From: Algoriphagus sp.
GTDB taxonomy: Bacteria > Bacteroidota > Bacteroidia > Cytophagales > Cyclobacteriaceae
Assembly: GCF_024305035.1 (NCBI RefSeq)
Contig: NZ_JAMWZB010000008.1
Span: 89,070 to 153,069 of the forward strand
Reading direction: 5' to 3'
DNA: 64,000 bases
A program made the position numbers and the translations under genes. Positions 34,415-42,948 of this stretch are shown one piece after another (the stretch's first letter is position 1; each line of letters begins with the position of its first letter). Under the pieces are notes generated by a model. It did not search any database. It saw only the letters and a list, made by a program, of their open reading frames with translations, and had not been told where the DNA came from.

Positions 34415-35026
34415 TTACAAATCAATTCCCATGAAGGACATAAAGGCAATCCCCATCAATCCAGTCAAAAGCATGGTAATACCTAATCCTTTTAATCCAT
34501 TAGGAACATGAGAGTATTTCAACTTTTCGCGGATGGCAGCCAAAGCTACGATCGCCAAAAAGAAACCCGTACCCGATCCGAAACCATAAACGGCTGATTC
34601 GGCAAGCGTGTAGTCTCGTTGAGCCATAAATAGGGAACCACCAAGAATTGCACAGTTTACCGCAATCAAGGGCAGGAAAATACCCAATGCACCATAAAGT
34701 GCAGGAGCAAATTTTTCTACCACCATTTCAACTAACTGCACCATCGCAGCAATAATGGCGATAAACATAATGAATCGAAGGAAAGTCAAATCAATGCTAG
34801 CTAGTTCTCCACTTACCCAGGTCAAAGCTCCTTCTTTAAGTACAAATTCATTCAAAAGCCAATTAACTGGAACAGTCACCGTTAGTACAAAGATTACTGC
34901 TGCCCCAAGTCCAAGAGCTGTACTTACTTTTTTGGAAACCGCCAAAAATGAACACATTCCCAGGAAGTAAGCAAAAACCATATTGTCGATAAAGATCGAC
35001 CGAATACCTAAACTAAATAAATCCAT
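34415..35026 (-). CDS. nqrE: Na+-translocating NADH:quinone reductase subunit E
   Basis: Integral membrane subunit of the sodium pump Na+-NQR (about 203 aa, six helices). I start at ATG 35026 ([20 protein letters not shown]); the earlier ATG at 35080 overlaps the nqrD end and gives an atypical N-terminus. Conserved Cys are in [13 protein letters not shown] and [13 protein letters not shown], which help hold the intramembrane iron centre in characterised enzymes. Last gene of nqrABCDE. Confidence 0.94.
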   Translation of the reverse strand: MDLFSLGIRSIFIDNMVFAYFLGMCSFLAVSKKVSTALGLGAAVIFVLTVTVPVNWLLNEFVLKEGALTWVSGELASIDLTFLRFIMFIAIIAAMVQLVEMVVEKFAPALYGALGIFLPLIAVNCAILGGSLFMAQRDYTLAESAVYGFGSGTGFFLAIVALAAIREKLKYSHVPNGLKGLGITMLLTGLMGIAFMSFMGIDL

Positions 35027-35040
35027 TTCTTCTTTCGATT

Positions 35041-35724
35041 TTAGTGTTCTACGTAACCAGTTTTCGTCCGCTGTATCCAAATAATCAACCCGAGGATGAT
35101 AAACGCTCCAACAGGAGAAACCATCAATCCGTTAGTCGCCAATTGAAAATCCGAGCCAAATATTCCAGATACGTAATCAAATACCGGAATCCCAAACACC
35201 GAACCTGAACCCCACAGCTCTCTAAAGAAAGCTACCGCAAGAATAATCCAAGCATAGCCTAAGGCAGATCCAAATCCGTCAAGCACTGAATCGTAGGGTT
35301 TATTCCCCAAAGCAAAAGCTTCCAGTCTTCCCATTACAATACAGTTGGTGATAATCAGCCCGACAAAAACAGAAAGTTCCTTATACATGTCATAGGCAAA
35401 AGCCCTCAAAACTTCCGAAACTAAGGTTACCAAGGTCGCGACTACTGCCAATTGTACAATAATTCGCACTCGACTTGGGATGGTATTTCTCATAAGTGAA
35501 ATGACCAAGTTGGACATGACAACCACGAAAATTACCGAAATAGCCATCACCAAGGTAGGCTTCATTTGTGTGGTAACTGCAAGCGCAGAGCAAATCCCCA
35601 ATACCTGAATGGTGATCGGGTTATCGTCTACTAGAGGGTCTGTTACTAATTTTTTTCTTCGCTTCGAAAAAAGTGCCTCTGCTGGCTTTTTTTCAATTGC
35701 TTTTTCTACTGTTTCAGCACTCAT
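35041..35724 (-). CDS. nqrD: Na+-translocating NADH:quinone reductase subunit D
   Basis: Membrane subunit paired with NqrE (227 aa). Conserved Cys are in [18 protein letters not shown] and [16 protein letters not shown]. The hydrophilic N-terminal extension of about 25 residues precedes the first helix. It is located 30 bp downstream of nqrC and 14 bp upstream of nqrE. Confidence 0.95.
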   Translation of the reverse strand: MSAETVEKAIEKKPAEALFSKRRKKLVTDPLVDDNPITIQVLGICSALAVTTQMKPTLVMAISVIFVVVMSNLVISLMRNTIPSRVRIIVQLAVVATLVTLVSEVLRAFAYDMYKELSVFVGLIITNCIVMGRLEAFALGNKPYDSVLDGFGSALGYAWIILAVAFFRELWGSGSVFGIPVFDYVSGIFGSDFQLATNGLMVSPVGAFIILGLIIWIQRTKTGYVEH

Positions 35725-35754
35725 AGTGTTGTTTATTCAGTGGATTCTATATAA

Positions 35755-36522
35755 TTAATTAGCTGCTGCTACAGCTTGATTTGATTTTTTGGAATCAATG
35801 TAAGCCTGATAATGACCCAAATAATTCTCTACCATGGCGTTTACACCGTTTGCAGTGATCGTGGCTCCAGACATTCCATCCACTTTATGCGGATCTGAAG
35901 AATAATCTTTCCCTTCTCCTTTTTGCATTTCAATCGCTACTAACTCCCCAGAATCGTTGTAAATTTTCTTTCCTACATACCGGTTCTGAACCTCACCTTC
36001 AGTGATTCTAGCTCCCAGCCCTGGGGTTTCTCCCGCGTGTGCCAAAGTAATCCCTCCAACCGTATTCATATCAGTTTCCAAAGCCATATAGCCCCAGATT
36101 GCATCCCAAAGGCCTGCTCCATAAAGTGGGAATACATAGGATTCAACTGCTTCAGGATTTCCCTCTTCATGAAATATAAATACAGGGTAAAGTCGCTCTT
36201 CAGCAGGTCTTTTGTAGTTTTTACCAATATCTACTGTCTCAGCGGTAACTGAAGCACCATCTTGCTCGGTAACCTCTTTACCATTAATATCGACCACGAT
36301 GGAGGAAATCCGGGAGTTATAATATTCATTCACCTCTTCGGGAGCCATCGCATCAATTTCTTCTGCAGAAATTACTGCACCTAAAATCTGTTTTTTCTTG
36401 TCCAATGCTTCAGCTTCACGCTGCATTGGACCTAATACCTGGGATGTACCCGAAAGTAACAAACCCAAGACTACGGTCAAAATGACCGAAAATACAATGA
36501 TATATCCGTTAGACTGTTGCAC
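35755..36522 (-). CDS. nqrC: Na+-translocating NADH:quinone reductase subunit C
   Basis: Subunit carrying a covalently bound FMN (255 aa). It has one N-terminal transmembrane helix (YIIVFSVILTVVLGLLLSG) and a periplasmic FMN-binding domain. The flavinylated Thr is in the motif DGMSGATITANGVNAM near residue 225. Its start overlaps the end of nqrB by 14 bp, indicating translational coupling. Confidence 0.95.
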   Translation of the reverse strand: MQQSNGYIIVFSVILTVVLGLLLSGTSQVLGPMQREAEALDKKKQILGAVISAEEIDAMAPEEVNEYYNSRISSIVVDINGKEVTEQDGASVTAETVDIGKNYKRPAEERLYPVFIFHEEGNPEAVESYVFPLYGAGLWDAIWGYMALETDMNTVGGITLAHAGETPGLGARITEGEVQNRYVGKKIYNDSGELVAIEMQKGEGKDYSSDPHKVDGMSGATITANGVNAMVENYLGHYQAYIDSKKSNQAVAAAN

Positions 36523-37723
36523 GTTGTAACCTCCTTGTTTTGTTAGCTTTTACTACATAATAATCAATCAGTGGAGCAAAGACGTTCATAAATAGAACGG
36601 CTAGCATTATTCCTTCAGGATAAGCTGGATTGGTCACTCGGATAATCACGGTCAGCATACCAATTAATAATCCATAAATCCATTTACCAGTTTCGGTCTG
36701 CGAGGCTGATACCGGGTCTGTAGCCATAAAGACAATTCCAAATGCCAAGCCTCCCATCACCCAGTGATATTGCGGAGGCATAGCCATGTATTCATTCACT
36801 GCCAATAGGTTCATCACCAAGCCCATCAAATAAGCACCAGCAAATCCCGACACGATGATTTTCCAGCTGGCTACCCCAGTTGCGATCAAAATCACTGCTC
36901 CGACTAGAGCCATTAACGTGGAAGTTTCCCCAATGGACCCGGGTATCCAACCCATAAACATATTGGTAAAGCTAAATAAATCTGAACCAAGTGCAGTATT
37001 GTGATTTGCCAGTGCCTCTGTGACAGGCACATTATCAATTCCCGCGTTGTAGGCTACTGCGAGTGCCGTCGCTCCAGAGAAACCATCCACAGCGGTCTTT
37101 TCTCCTAAATAAGTCCAAACCAAATCTCCAGAAATCTGGGCAGGATAGGCGAAGTACAAGAATGCCCGAGCGGTCATGGCCACATTCAAAATATTCATTC
37201 CTGTGCCACCAAAGACTTCTTTGGCAATTACTACCGCAAAAATGGTAGCTAAAGCCACTTGCCATAGAGGCGTTGTAGCCGGTACAACCAACGGAATTAA
37301 CATCCCTGTCACTAGAAAACCTTCATTAATCGGGTGCTTTCGGATAACGGCAAATGTAGCCTCCACTAGGCCACCCGCGGCATAGGCGACGATCACGATC
37401 GGCAAAACAAGCTGAAGTCCAATGATCAATTTATCCCCAAAATTTTCCCAAAGGCCTGCGGTCTCTCCCACAGCGAGTAAATGCTGATGCCCCGTATTGT
37501 AAATACCGAAAAGCAAAGCTGGAATCATAGCCACCACGACAGTGATCATCATTCGCTTTAGATCGATCGCATCTTTTACCTGCGCTCCTTTGATACCCGT
37601 AGTATGGTTGGGTGAAAACAAAAATGTTTCCCCAGCCTCAAATGCGTAATATAAACTTTCAAGCTTTCCTCCTTTTTCAAATAGAGGTCGCTGCTTGTCC
37701 ATTAAATCTCTTAGAAACTTCAT
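36509..37723 (-). CDS. nqrB: Na+-translocating NADH:quinone reductase subunit B
   Basis: Largest membrane subunit (404 aa, about ten helices). It carries a covalent FMN on the Thr of VDGFSGATALAVAYNAG and probably the sodium path and riboflavin site. The N-terminal soluble segment starts MKFLRDLMDKQRPLFEKGGK, the family signature. It is 5 bp downstream of nqrA and overlaps nqrC. Confidence 0.96.
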   Translation of the reverse strand: MKFLRDLMDKQRPLFEKGGKLESLYYAFEAGETFLFSPNHTTGIKGAQVKDAIDLKRMMITVVVAMIPALLFGIYNTGHQHLLAVGETAGLWENFGDKLIIGLQLVLPIVIVAYAAGGLVEATFAVIRKHPINEGFLVTGMLIPLVVPATTPLWQVALATIFAVVIAKEVFGGTGMNILNVAMTARAFLYFAYPAQISGDLVWTYLGEKTAVDGFSGATALAVAYNAGIDNVPVTEALANHNTALGSDLFSFTNMFMGWIPGSIGETSTLMALVGAVILIATGVASWKIIVSGFAGAYLMGLVMNLLAVNEYMAMPPQYHWVMGGLAFGIVFMATDPVSASQTETGKWIYGLLIGMLTVIIRVTNPAYPEGIMLAVLFMNVFAPLIDYYVVKANKTRRLQRATV

Positions 37724-37728
37724 ATGGA

Positions 37729-39084
37729 TTAACTGTATTGGATTAATTCTATACCTTTTCTTACCAACTCCTGCACGGGATGCTTGGACACATCGACAAA
37801 CTCACAAAGTGCCAAATCTTCCTCTACAATCTCATAAATACCCAACTCTTCCATTTCATCAAAGTCTTCGGCCATGATGGCTTTCAACAAATAAACCGGA
37901 AGGATATCCATCGGAGTCACTGATTCAAATACTCCTGTCTGCACAAAAGCCCGTTCTTCCCCTCTTGCATTCGAGTCCAAAACATATTCTTTTTTAGGAT
38001 TCAAAAACGAAAGTAAACCGAGCGCTCTATGGTAGCTAAGTTTTTTTGTGGTTGGCTTAGCCCAGCCCAAAAACTCATAATAATCACCTTCTGGAATGAC
38101 TGTAATCTGATGGTGGTAAAAACCCAAATAACCTTCCAGTGCGATTTTCTCACCGGTAAGGACATTACCAGAAATGACACGTACATGGCCACTATTGAGA
38201 TTTCCCTTAACAAAAGTAGAAACCGAAGAACCCAAAGTTGTTTTCACATAGACCGCTTTAGTCAATTCTGAACCAGTTAAGGCAATCACTTTGGTCGCGT
38301 CATAGACTCCCTCAACCACCAGTTTACCAATCTGAACCACCCCTTGCGGACTGATCGTCCAAGCGATCTCTCCCTTATTAATTGGATCCAAATGATGGAT
38401 CTGAACTCCTACGTTTCCTGCGGGATGCGGACCAGTAAATTGATTGATTTGAACGCCTTTCGCTCCCGAGAAAATAGCAGGAACTGATTTAGACCCGTCC
38501 ACATTCAAATGAACTTTTCCCGAAGTCAATTTAACCAAAGCATCCAATCCTGCTTGAAAATACTGATCCTCACCCTGTAAGGCAAAACCCAAGTCAGGGG
38601 CAAGCGGATGGGTGTCAAAAGCAGAAATGAAAATAGCTTTGGGAGTATCCTCCGGATTGGCAACTACGCCAAAAGGACGCTGAATCAAATTTGGCCAAAC
38701 GCCACTTTCGGCGAGTCTTTCAACCAATTGAGGACGTTGGATTGACTTGAGATCAATTTTACCAAGGTTTTCTCGGGCGACTTCTTTGTCAGCCAAAATC
38801 TTGATTTCAAGCAATTTTCGCTTTTCTCCTCGTTTGATTTCGACGATTTCGCCGGAAACCGGTGCCACATATTTGACCTGATCCATGGCTTTATCAAACA
38901 GGATCGGGGTACCGGCCTTTACGGTATCTCCCTCTTGAACAAGGACTTTGGGCCGCTGAAGACCAATAAAATCCGTAGGCTTAATGGCGAAAGTTTGAGC
39001 GGGGGCAAAATCAGCAAGCTCTTGCTTGGCTTTTCCTGCCAGGTTGATGTCAAAACCTTTCTTAAGCTTCACTATTTTAGACAT
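37729..39084 (-). CDS. nqrA: Na+-translocating NADH:quinone reductase subunit A
   Basis: Peripheral subunit of Na+-NQR on the cytoplasmic side, implicated in quinone access (about 451 aa). I choose ATG 39084 because MSKIVKLKKGFDINLAG is the standard start; the ATG at 39123 lies in the upstream hairpin region. Other family motifs are HPLAPDLGFALQGEDQYFQA and YHRALGLLSFLNPKKEY. First gene of nqrABCDE. Confidence 0.95.
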   Translation of the reverse strand: MSKIVKLKKGFDINLAGKAKQELADFAPAQTFAIKPTDFIGLQRPKVLVQEGDTVKAGTPILFDKAMDQVKYVAPVSGEIVEIKRGEKRKLLEIKILADKEVARENLGKIDLKSIQRPQLVERLAESGVWPNLIQRPFGVVANPEDTPKAIFISAFDTHPLAPDLGFALQGEDQYFQAGLDALVKLTSGKVHLNVDGSKSVPAIFSGAKGVQINQFTGPHPAGNVGVQIHHLDPINKGEIAWTISPQGVVQIGKLVVEGVYDATKVIALTGSELTKAVYVKTTLGSSVSTFVKGNLNSGHVRVISGNVLTGEKIALEGYLGFYHHQITVIPEGDYYEFLGWAKPTTKKLSYHRALGLLSFLNPKKEYVLDSNARGEERAFVQTGVFESVTPMDILPVYLLKAIMAEDFDEMEELGIYEIVEEDLALCEFVDVSKHPVQELVRKGIELIQYS

Positions 39085-39110
39085 ATCTGTTTTTGAACTA
39101 TGAGCTTTTG

Positions 39111-39154
39111 AAAAACGCCTCAAATCTAATAAATAACCTTATTATTTTGAGGCG
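39111..39154 (-). terminator. hairpin terminator between ispH and nqrA
   Basis: Arms CGCCTCAAA and TTTGAGGCG enclose a second pairing TAATAA/TTATTA. On the minus strand the stem is followed by TTTTTC, so it fits termination after ispH. A minus-strand TAGATTTG (39121-39128), a possible nqrA -7 element, lies inside the hairpin. Confidence 0.6.
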
Positions 39155-39222
39155 AAAAGAACTTTTATCTTTGAACTTTCTCGGGAGTGGCCTTCCATTT
39201 TTCCAAATGGTGAATTTTGGAT

Positions 39223-40119
39223 TTAAGCCGGAAGCACATTTTCCTCCAACGACTCTAGGTGGGTTTTGACTTGTTCCATGAGCCACATTGGTGTGGATGT
39301 GGCTCCACAAATCCCCACCTTATCTGTAGGATGAAACCACTCAGGGTCGAGCTCTGTTTCGTTTTCGATGAAATAACTTCGAGGATTTTGGCTTAGACAT
39401 ACTTGATAAAGGGCCTTACCATTACTACTCTTTTTACCGGAGACAAATAAAATTACATCATTTTCTTCTGCAAACCGCTGAAGTTGAGGCTCTCTATTTG
39501 AAACTTGGCGACAAATCGAATCATTGGCATTAAAGTCAACTGAAGTTAGTTGCCCTTTTGCAGCTTTGATCCGTTCCTCGATTTTTTGAGATATTTGATA
39601 AAAGCCTTTGGTACTTTTGGTGGTCTGGCTGAATAAAGTGACCGGGCGATTAAAATTAATTTTATCCAAGTCGGACTCTTCCATGACTACAATGGCTTTT
39701 TCCAGCGTTTGTCCAGTCAGTCCAATCACTTCTGCATGGCCTTTTTTGCCATAGATGACAATCTGCCCTTGCTCCCGCTCCATCTTATCAAAAGCTGTCT
39801 TGACCCGATGTTGTAATTTTAGAACGACGGGACAAGAGGCATCGATGAGTTCGATATTATTCTCAATTGCTGTTTTATAGGTTTCAGGCGGCTCACCATG
39901 TGCGCGAATTAAAACCTTGCAATCATTGAGATCTGCAAGCTTTTCACGATCAATAACGACGAGGCCTTTTTCAGCCAATCGCTTGACCTCCATATCATTA
40001 TGGACAATATCGCCAAGACAATATAATTTTTCGGATTGCTCCATCTCATCTTCTGCCATTTTGATGGCAAATTCGACTCCGAAGCAATACCCGGAATTTT
40101 TATCGATGGTTACCTGCAT
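39223..40119 (-). CDS. ispH: 4-hydroxy-3-methylbut-2-enyl diphosphate reductase IspH
   Basis: Last enzyme of the MEP isoprenoid pathway; the [4Fe-4S] protein makes IPP and DMAPP. I choose ATG 40119 (298 aa, MQVTIDKNSGYCFGVEF); the ATG at 40182 lies deep in cmk. The three cluster Cys are visible in SGYCFGVEFA, DASCPVVLKL and NDSICRQVSNRE. The start overlaps the end of cmk by 20 bp, so the two are coupled. Confidence 0.95.
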   Translation of the reverse strand: MQVTIDKNSGYCFGVEFAIKMAEDEMEQSEKLYCLGDIVHNDMEVKRLAEKGLVVIDREKLADLNDCKVLIRAHGEPPETYKTAIENNIELIDASCPVVLKLQHRVKTAFDKMEREQGQIVIYGKKGHAEVIGLTGQTLEKAIVVMEESDLDKINFNRPVTLFSQTTKSTKGFYQISQKIEERIKAAKGQLTSVDFNANDSICRQVSNREPQLQRFAEENDVILFVSGKKSSNGKALYQVCLSQNPRSYFIENETELDPEWFHPTDKVGICGATSTPMWLMEQVKTHLESLEENVLPA

Positions 40120-40807
40120 AATCTTTTTGTGTTTCAATTTTCTGCTGTGCCAAATGCACGATCTGTGCCACTTGCGCTTCAAAACTTATATGACTCGTAT
40201 CAATCTCCACTGCATCTTCCATTTTTTTCAATGGGCTCTCTGTTCTGGAGGAATCGATTCGATCTCGCTCAGCCAGATTTTTTTGAATTTGATCTAAGTC
40301 AACCAAATCTCCCTTTTCCAACAGCTCCTGTTGTCTGCGATAGGCCCTTGTCTCCAAGTCCGCGGTCATAAACACCTTTAATTCAGCCTCCGGAAAAACA
40401 ACGGATCCGATATCTCTCCCATCCATCACCACTCCTTTTTTCTTACCCAAACGCTGCTGCTGTGCTACGAGTTCGGAACGGATTTCCTTCACTTTGGCTA
40501 GCTCACTCACTTTCTCAGATACGCGCATGCTTCGGATTTCGTTCTCTACATTGAGTCCGTTCAAATACGTTTCTTGCTTTTGAGTATCTGGATTAGGATG
40601 AAAAGTGATTTCCAGATTTTTCAGCCCTTTGGTTACGTCACGAGGATTGGCAGGATTTAGGTAATTTTCTAAAAAATAAAGGGTTGCTGCCCGATACATG
40701 GCACCCGAGTCAATATAAGTGTAGCCCAAATCTTTTGCTACGGCTTTGGCGGTGGAGCTTTTTCCACAACCCGAGTACCCATCAATGGCAATGACTATTT
40801 TCCCCAT
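40100..40807 (-). CDS. cmk: cytidylate kinase
   Basis: Phosphorylates CMP and dCMP (235 aa). The P-loop is IDGYSGCGKSSTAKAVAKDL and the CMP-binding motif is YIDSGAMYRAATLYFLE. The later VMDGRDIGSVVFPEAELKVF and RDRIDSSRTESPLKK are characteristic. It is the first gene of the cmk-ispH unit. Confidence 0.95.
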   Translation of the reverse strand: MGKIVIAIDGYSGCGKSSTAKAVAKDLGYTYIDSGAMYRAATLYFLENYLNPANPRDVTKGLKNLEITFHPNPDTQKQETYLNGLNVENEIRSMRVSEKVSELAKVKEIRSELVAQQQRLGKKKGVVMDGRDIGSVVFPEAELKVFMTADLETRAYRRQQELLEKGDLVDLDQIQKNLAERDRIDSSRTESPLKKMEDAVEIDTSHISFEAQVAQIVHLAQQKIETQKDYAGNHR

Positions 40808-40844
40808 TTAAAAAAGGATCCAGTTCGGCTTTTTAATTCAGTTG

Positions 40845-40852
40845 CAAATATA
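40845..40852 (-). promoter_or_regulatory. -7 promoter element upstream of cmk
   Basis: Minus-strand TATATTTG, an exact TAnnTTTG match, about 38 bp upstream of the cmk ATG in the divergent gap to ade. Confidence 0.45.
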
Positions 40853-40926
40853 GTAGTTTTAATCCAAACGAATTTTGGAGAGAAGAATATCCCTCTTTTT
40901 ATTTTCCTGATTTAACTCACATTTTC

Positions 40927-42549
40927 ATGATTTGTATTGCACAATTTGTAGACATTCCACACCGAAGAATTTACCCGGTAGAACTTAAAATCAATCATGG
41001 GAAAATTGCTAGCATTCAGCCGACTTTTGCCAGAGGAGATCTCCCCTTTTTGCTACCTGGTTTTATCGATGCGCATGTTCATGTGGAATCTTCAATGCTA
41101 GTCCCTTCCGAGTTTGCCCGATTGGCGGTAGTTCACGGTACGGTGGCCACTATCTCCGACCCCCATGAAATCGCCAATGTCTGCGGAGTCGAAGGAGTCA
41201 ATTACATGATCGAAAATGGAAATAAAGTCCCGTTTCATTTCTTTTTTGGTGCACCGTCTTGTGTCCCGGCGACGCCTTTTGAAACCGCTGGAGCGGAAAT
41301 CGATGTGAAGGGTATCGAGGGGCTGATGAGCCGCCCGGAAATTCTTTACCTCGCAGAGATGATGAACTGGCCAGGCGCTGTCAATCAAGACCCAGTGGTC
41401 ATGGAAAAAATAAGGATCGCCCAGAAATACGGCAAACCCATCGACGGGCATGCACCGGGATTGATGGGTGAATTGGCAGAAAAATATGTCAAAGCTGGGC
41501 CAAGCACCGACCATGAATGCTTCACTTATGAGGAAGCGTTAGGCAAAATCAAACTCGGGATGAAAATCGCCATTCGGGAAGGTTCGGCGGCTAAAAACTT
41601 CGAGGCCCTGATCGACCTGATTGATGAGTACCCGGAGATGATCATGTTCTGCTCCGATGACAAGCATCCAGACAATCTGGCGATCAGTCATATCAACGAA
41701 CTCGCAGCGCGGGCAATCGCCAAAGGAAAAGATCTTTTTGATGTACTGAAAGCAGCATGCCTGAATCCCATCGAACATTATTCCTTACCGGTGGGCCAAC
41801 TTAGAGAAGGCGATCCTGCTGATTTTATTCTGGTGAAGGATCTGGAAAAGTTTGAAGTCCTTGCCACCTATATCAAAGGCCAAAAAGTAGCTGAAGCCGG
41901 AAAGACCCTGATTCCCCGGATCAAAAATGAGGTGATCAACAACTTCCACACTTCCTTTAAGAAGGAGGAAGATTTTAGACTTTCTGCTTCAGGGACAAAA
42001 GTAAGAGTCATCGAAGCTTTGGACGGGCAATTGATCACCCCTGAGATCGAAGGAGAAATTTTAATACGAAACGGTTTTGCGGAATCCAATCCGGAAAAAG
42101 ACATCCTAAAAATCACCGTCGTCAATCGGTATGAAGATGCTCCTCCTGCGGTAGCTTTTATCAAAAATTTCGGAATAAAAACCGGAGCCATTGCTTCTTC
42201 AGTGGGACATGACTCCCACAATATTATAACCGTGGGAATTGATGATGCATCTATTTGTAGAGCAGTCAATCTCCTGATCGAGACAAAAGGCGGCGTATCG
42301 GCAGTTTCGGGAGTAAAAGAGGAAGTCTTGCCTCTTCCTGTTGGCGGCATTATGTCTCCCGAAGACGGCTATCAGGTTGCGGGAGCCTATACCCGGATCG
42401 ACCGAATGGCCAAGGAAATGGGCTCCACCCTAAATTCTCCCTTTATGACCCTGAGCTTTATGGCCTTGCTGGTCATTCCGGATTTGAAGCTGAGTGATCA
42501 GGGGTTGTTTGATGGACGGAAATTTGAGTTTCGTAACGTATTTTCATAA
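40927..42549 (+). CDS. ade: adenine deaminase
   Basis: Amidohydrolase that converts adenine to hypoxanthine for purine salvage (540 aa). Metal ligands are in [15 protein letters not shown] near residue 45; further active-site motifs are [30 protein letters not shown] and [11 protein letters not shown]. The C-terminal domain has [12 protein letters not shown] and [16 protein letters not shown], typical of AdeC. The hypoxanthine it makes could feed the hpt enzyme encoded at 54381. Confidence 0.95.
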   Translation: MICIAQFVDIPHRRIYPVELKINHGKIASIQPTFARGDLPFLLPGFIDAHVHVESSMLVPSEFARLAVVHGTVATISDPHEIANVCGVEGVNYMIENGNKVPFHFFFGAPSCVPATPFETAGAEIDVKGIEGLMSRPEILYLAEMMNWPGAVNQDPVVMEKIRIAQKYGKPIDGHAPGLMGELAEKYVKAGPSTDHECFTYEEALGKIKLGMKIAIREGSAAKNFEALIDLIDEYPEMIMFCSDDKHPDNLAISHINELAARAIAKGKDLFDVLKAACLNPIEHYSLPVGQLREGDPADFILVKDLEKFEVLATYIKGQKVAEAGKTLIPRIKNEVINNFHTSFKKEEDFRLSASGTKVRVIEALDGQLITPEIEGEILIRNGFAESNPEKDILKITVVNRYEDAPPAVAFIKNFGIKTGAIASSVGHDSHNIITVGIDDASICRAVNLLIETKGGVSAVSGVKEEVLPLPVGGIMSPEDGYQVAGAYTRIDRMAKEMGSTLNSPFMTLSFMALLVIPDLKLSDQGLFDGRKFEFRNVFS

Positions 42550-42575
42550 GTTTAAATAAACTTATGAAAATACGT
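42536..42575. repeat. perfect 40-bp palindrome overlapping the ade stop codon
   Basis: Two 19-bp arms (ACGTATTTTCATAAGTTTA and its exact complement) around AA. The ade stop codon (42547-42549) lies in the left arm. There is no T-run on the plus strand, so if it ends transcription it is not a standard intrinsic terminator; it may be an RNA 3'-end stabiliser or a protein site. Confidence 0.7.
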
Positions 42576-42600
42576 GAAAAAATACTTGCAAAACTAAAAT

Positions 42601-42676
42601 CCCCCCCCATATTGCTATGGATCCAAATGGCCATCAGATCTATCTGAAAGACAGTAAGTTTTTCAATCTAAATTAA
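42601..42676 (+). pseudogene. possible remnant of a glyoxalase-type gene 3' end
   Basis: After a run of eight C, the frame reads HIAMDPNGHQIYLKDSK and ends in TAA at 42674. DPNGHQIYL resembles the conserved end of VOC/glyoxalase-fold proteins. Nothing of the rest of such a gene is seen, so this may be a relic or coincidence. Confidence 0.3.
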
Positions 42677-42701
42677 TTTTAAAACTTAAACTTTAAAAAC
42701 A

Positions 42702-42899
42702 ATGAGAAAGTTATTTATTGGAGCATTTGCTCTTTCGCTATTTGTAATGTATAACCCGACACAAACTAAAGCTTATGACACATCAGTCTTTATGCCTGTT
42801 GCAACCATTTGTCCAAGTTTAATGCAGTATTATACTGTATGTGAACAATGGGGTATGGGATGTATGCCTAATGAGTGTGATAAGGAAATTGGAGGATAA
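42702..42899 (+). CDS. small exported four-cysteine peptide
   Basis: A 65-aa peptide with a signal sequence (MRKLFIGAFALSLFVM…QTKA, cleavage expected about residue 24). The mature part is about 41 residues with four Cys: VATICPSLMQYYTVCEQWGM, then GCMPNECDKEIGG. It is followed by its own hairpin and then a propeller lipoprotein in the same direction. I recall similar neighbours (NVEALA-type peptides beside 6-bladed propellers) in other Bacteroidota; membership in that family cannot be checked here. Four Cys suggest disulfides or metal binding outside the cytoplasm. The function is unknown. Confidence 0.7.
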   Translation: MRKLFIGAFALSLFVMYNPTQTKAYDTSVFMPVATICPSLMQYYTVCEQWGMGCMPNECDKEIGG

Positions 42900-42913
42900 T
42901 TTATTTTAAATTT

Positions 42914-42938
42914 AAAGAGCCCTAAAGGGCTCTTTTTT
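42914..42938 (+). terminator. intrinsic terminator between peptide and propeller genes
   Basis: Stem AAAGAGCCC / GGGCTCTTT with TAAA loop, followed by a T-run, about 15 bp after the peptide stop and 11 bp before the lipoprotein ATG. It should make most transcripts stop after the peptide, with read-through supplying the lipoprotein. Confidence 0.8.
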
Positions 42939-42948
42939 AAGTTAGATA

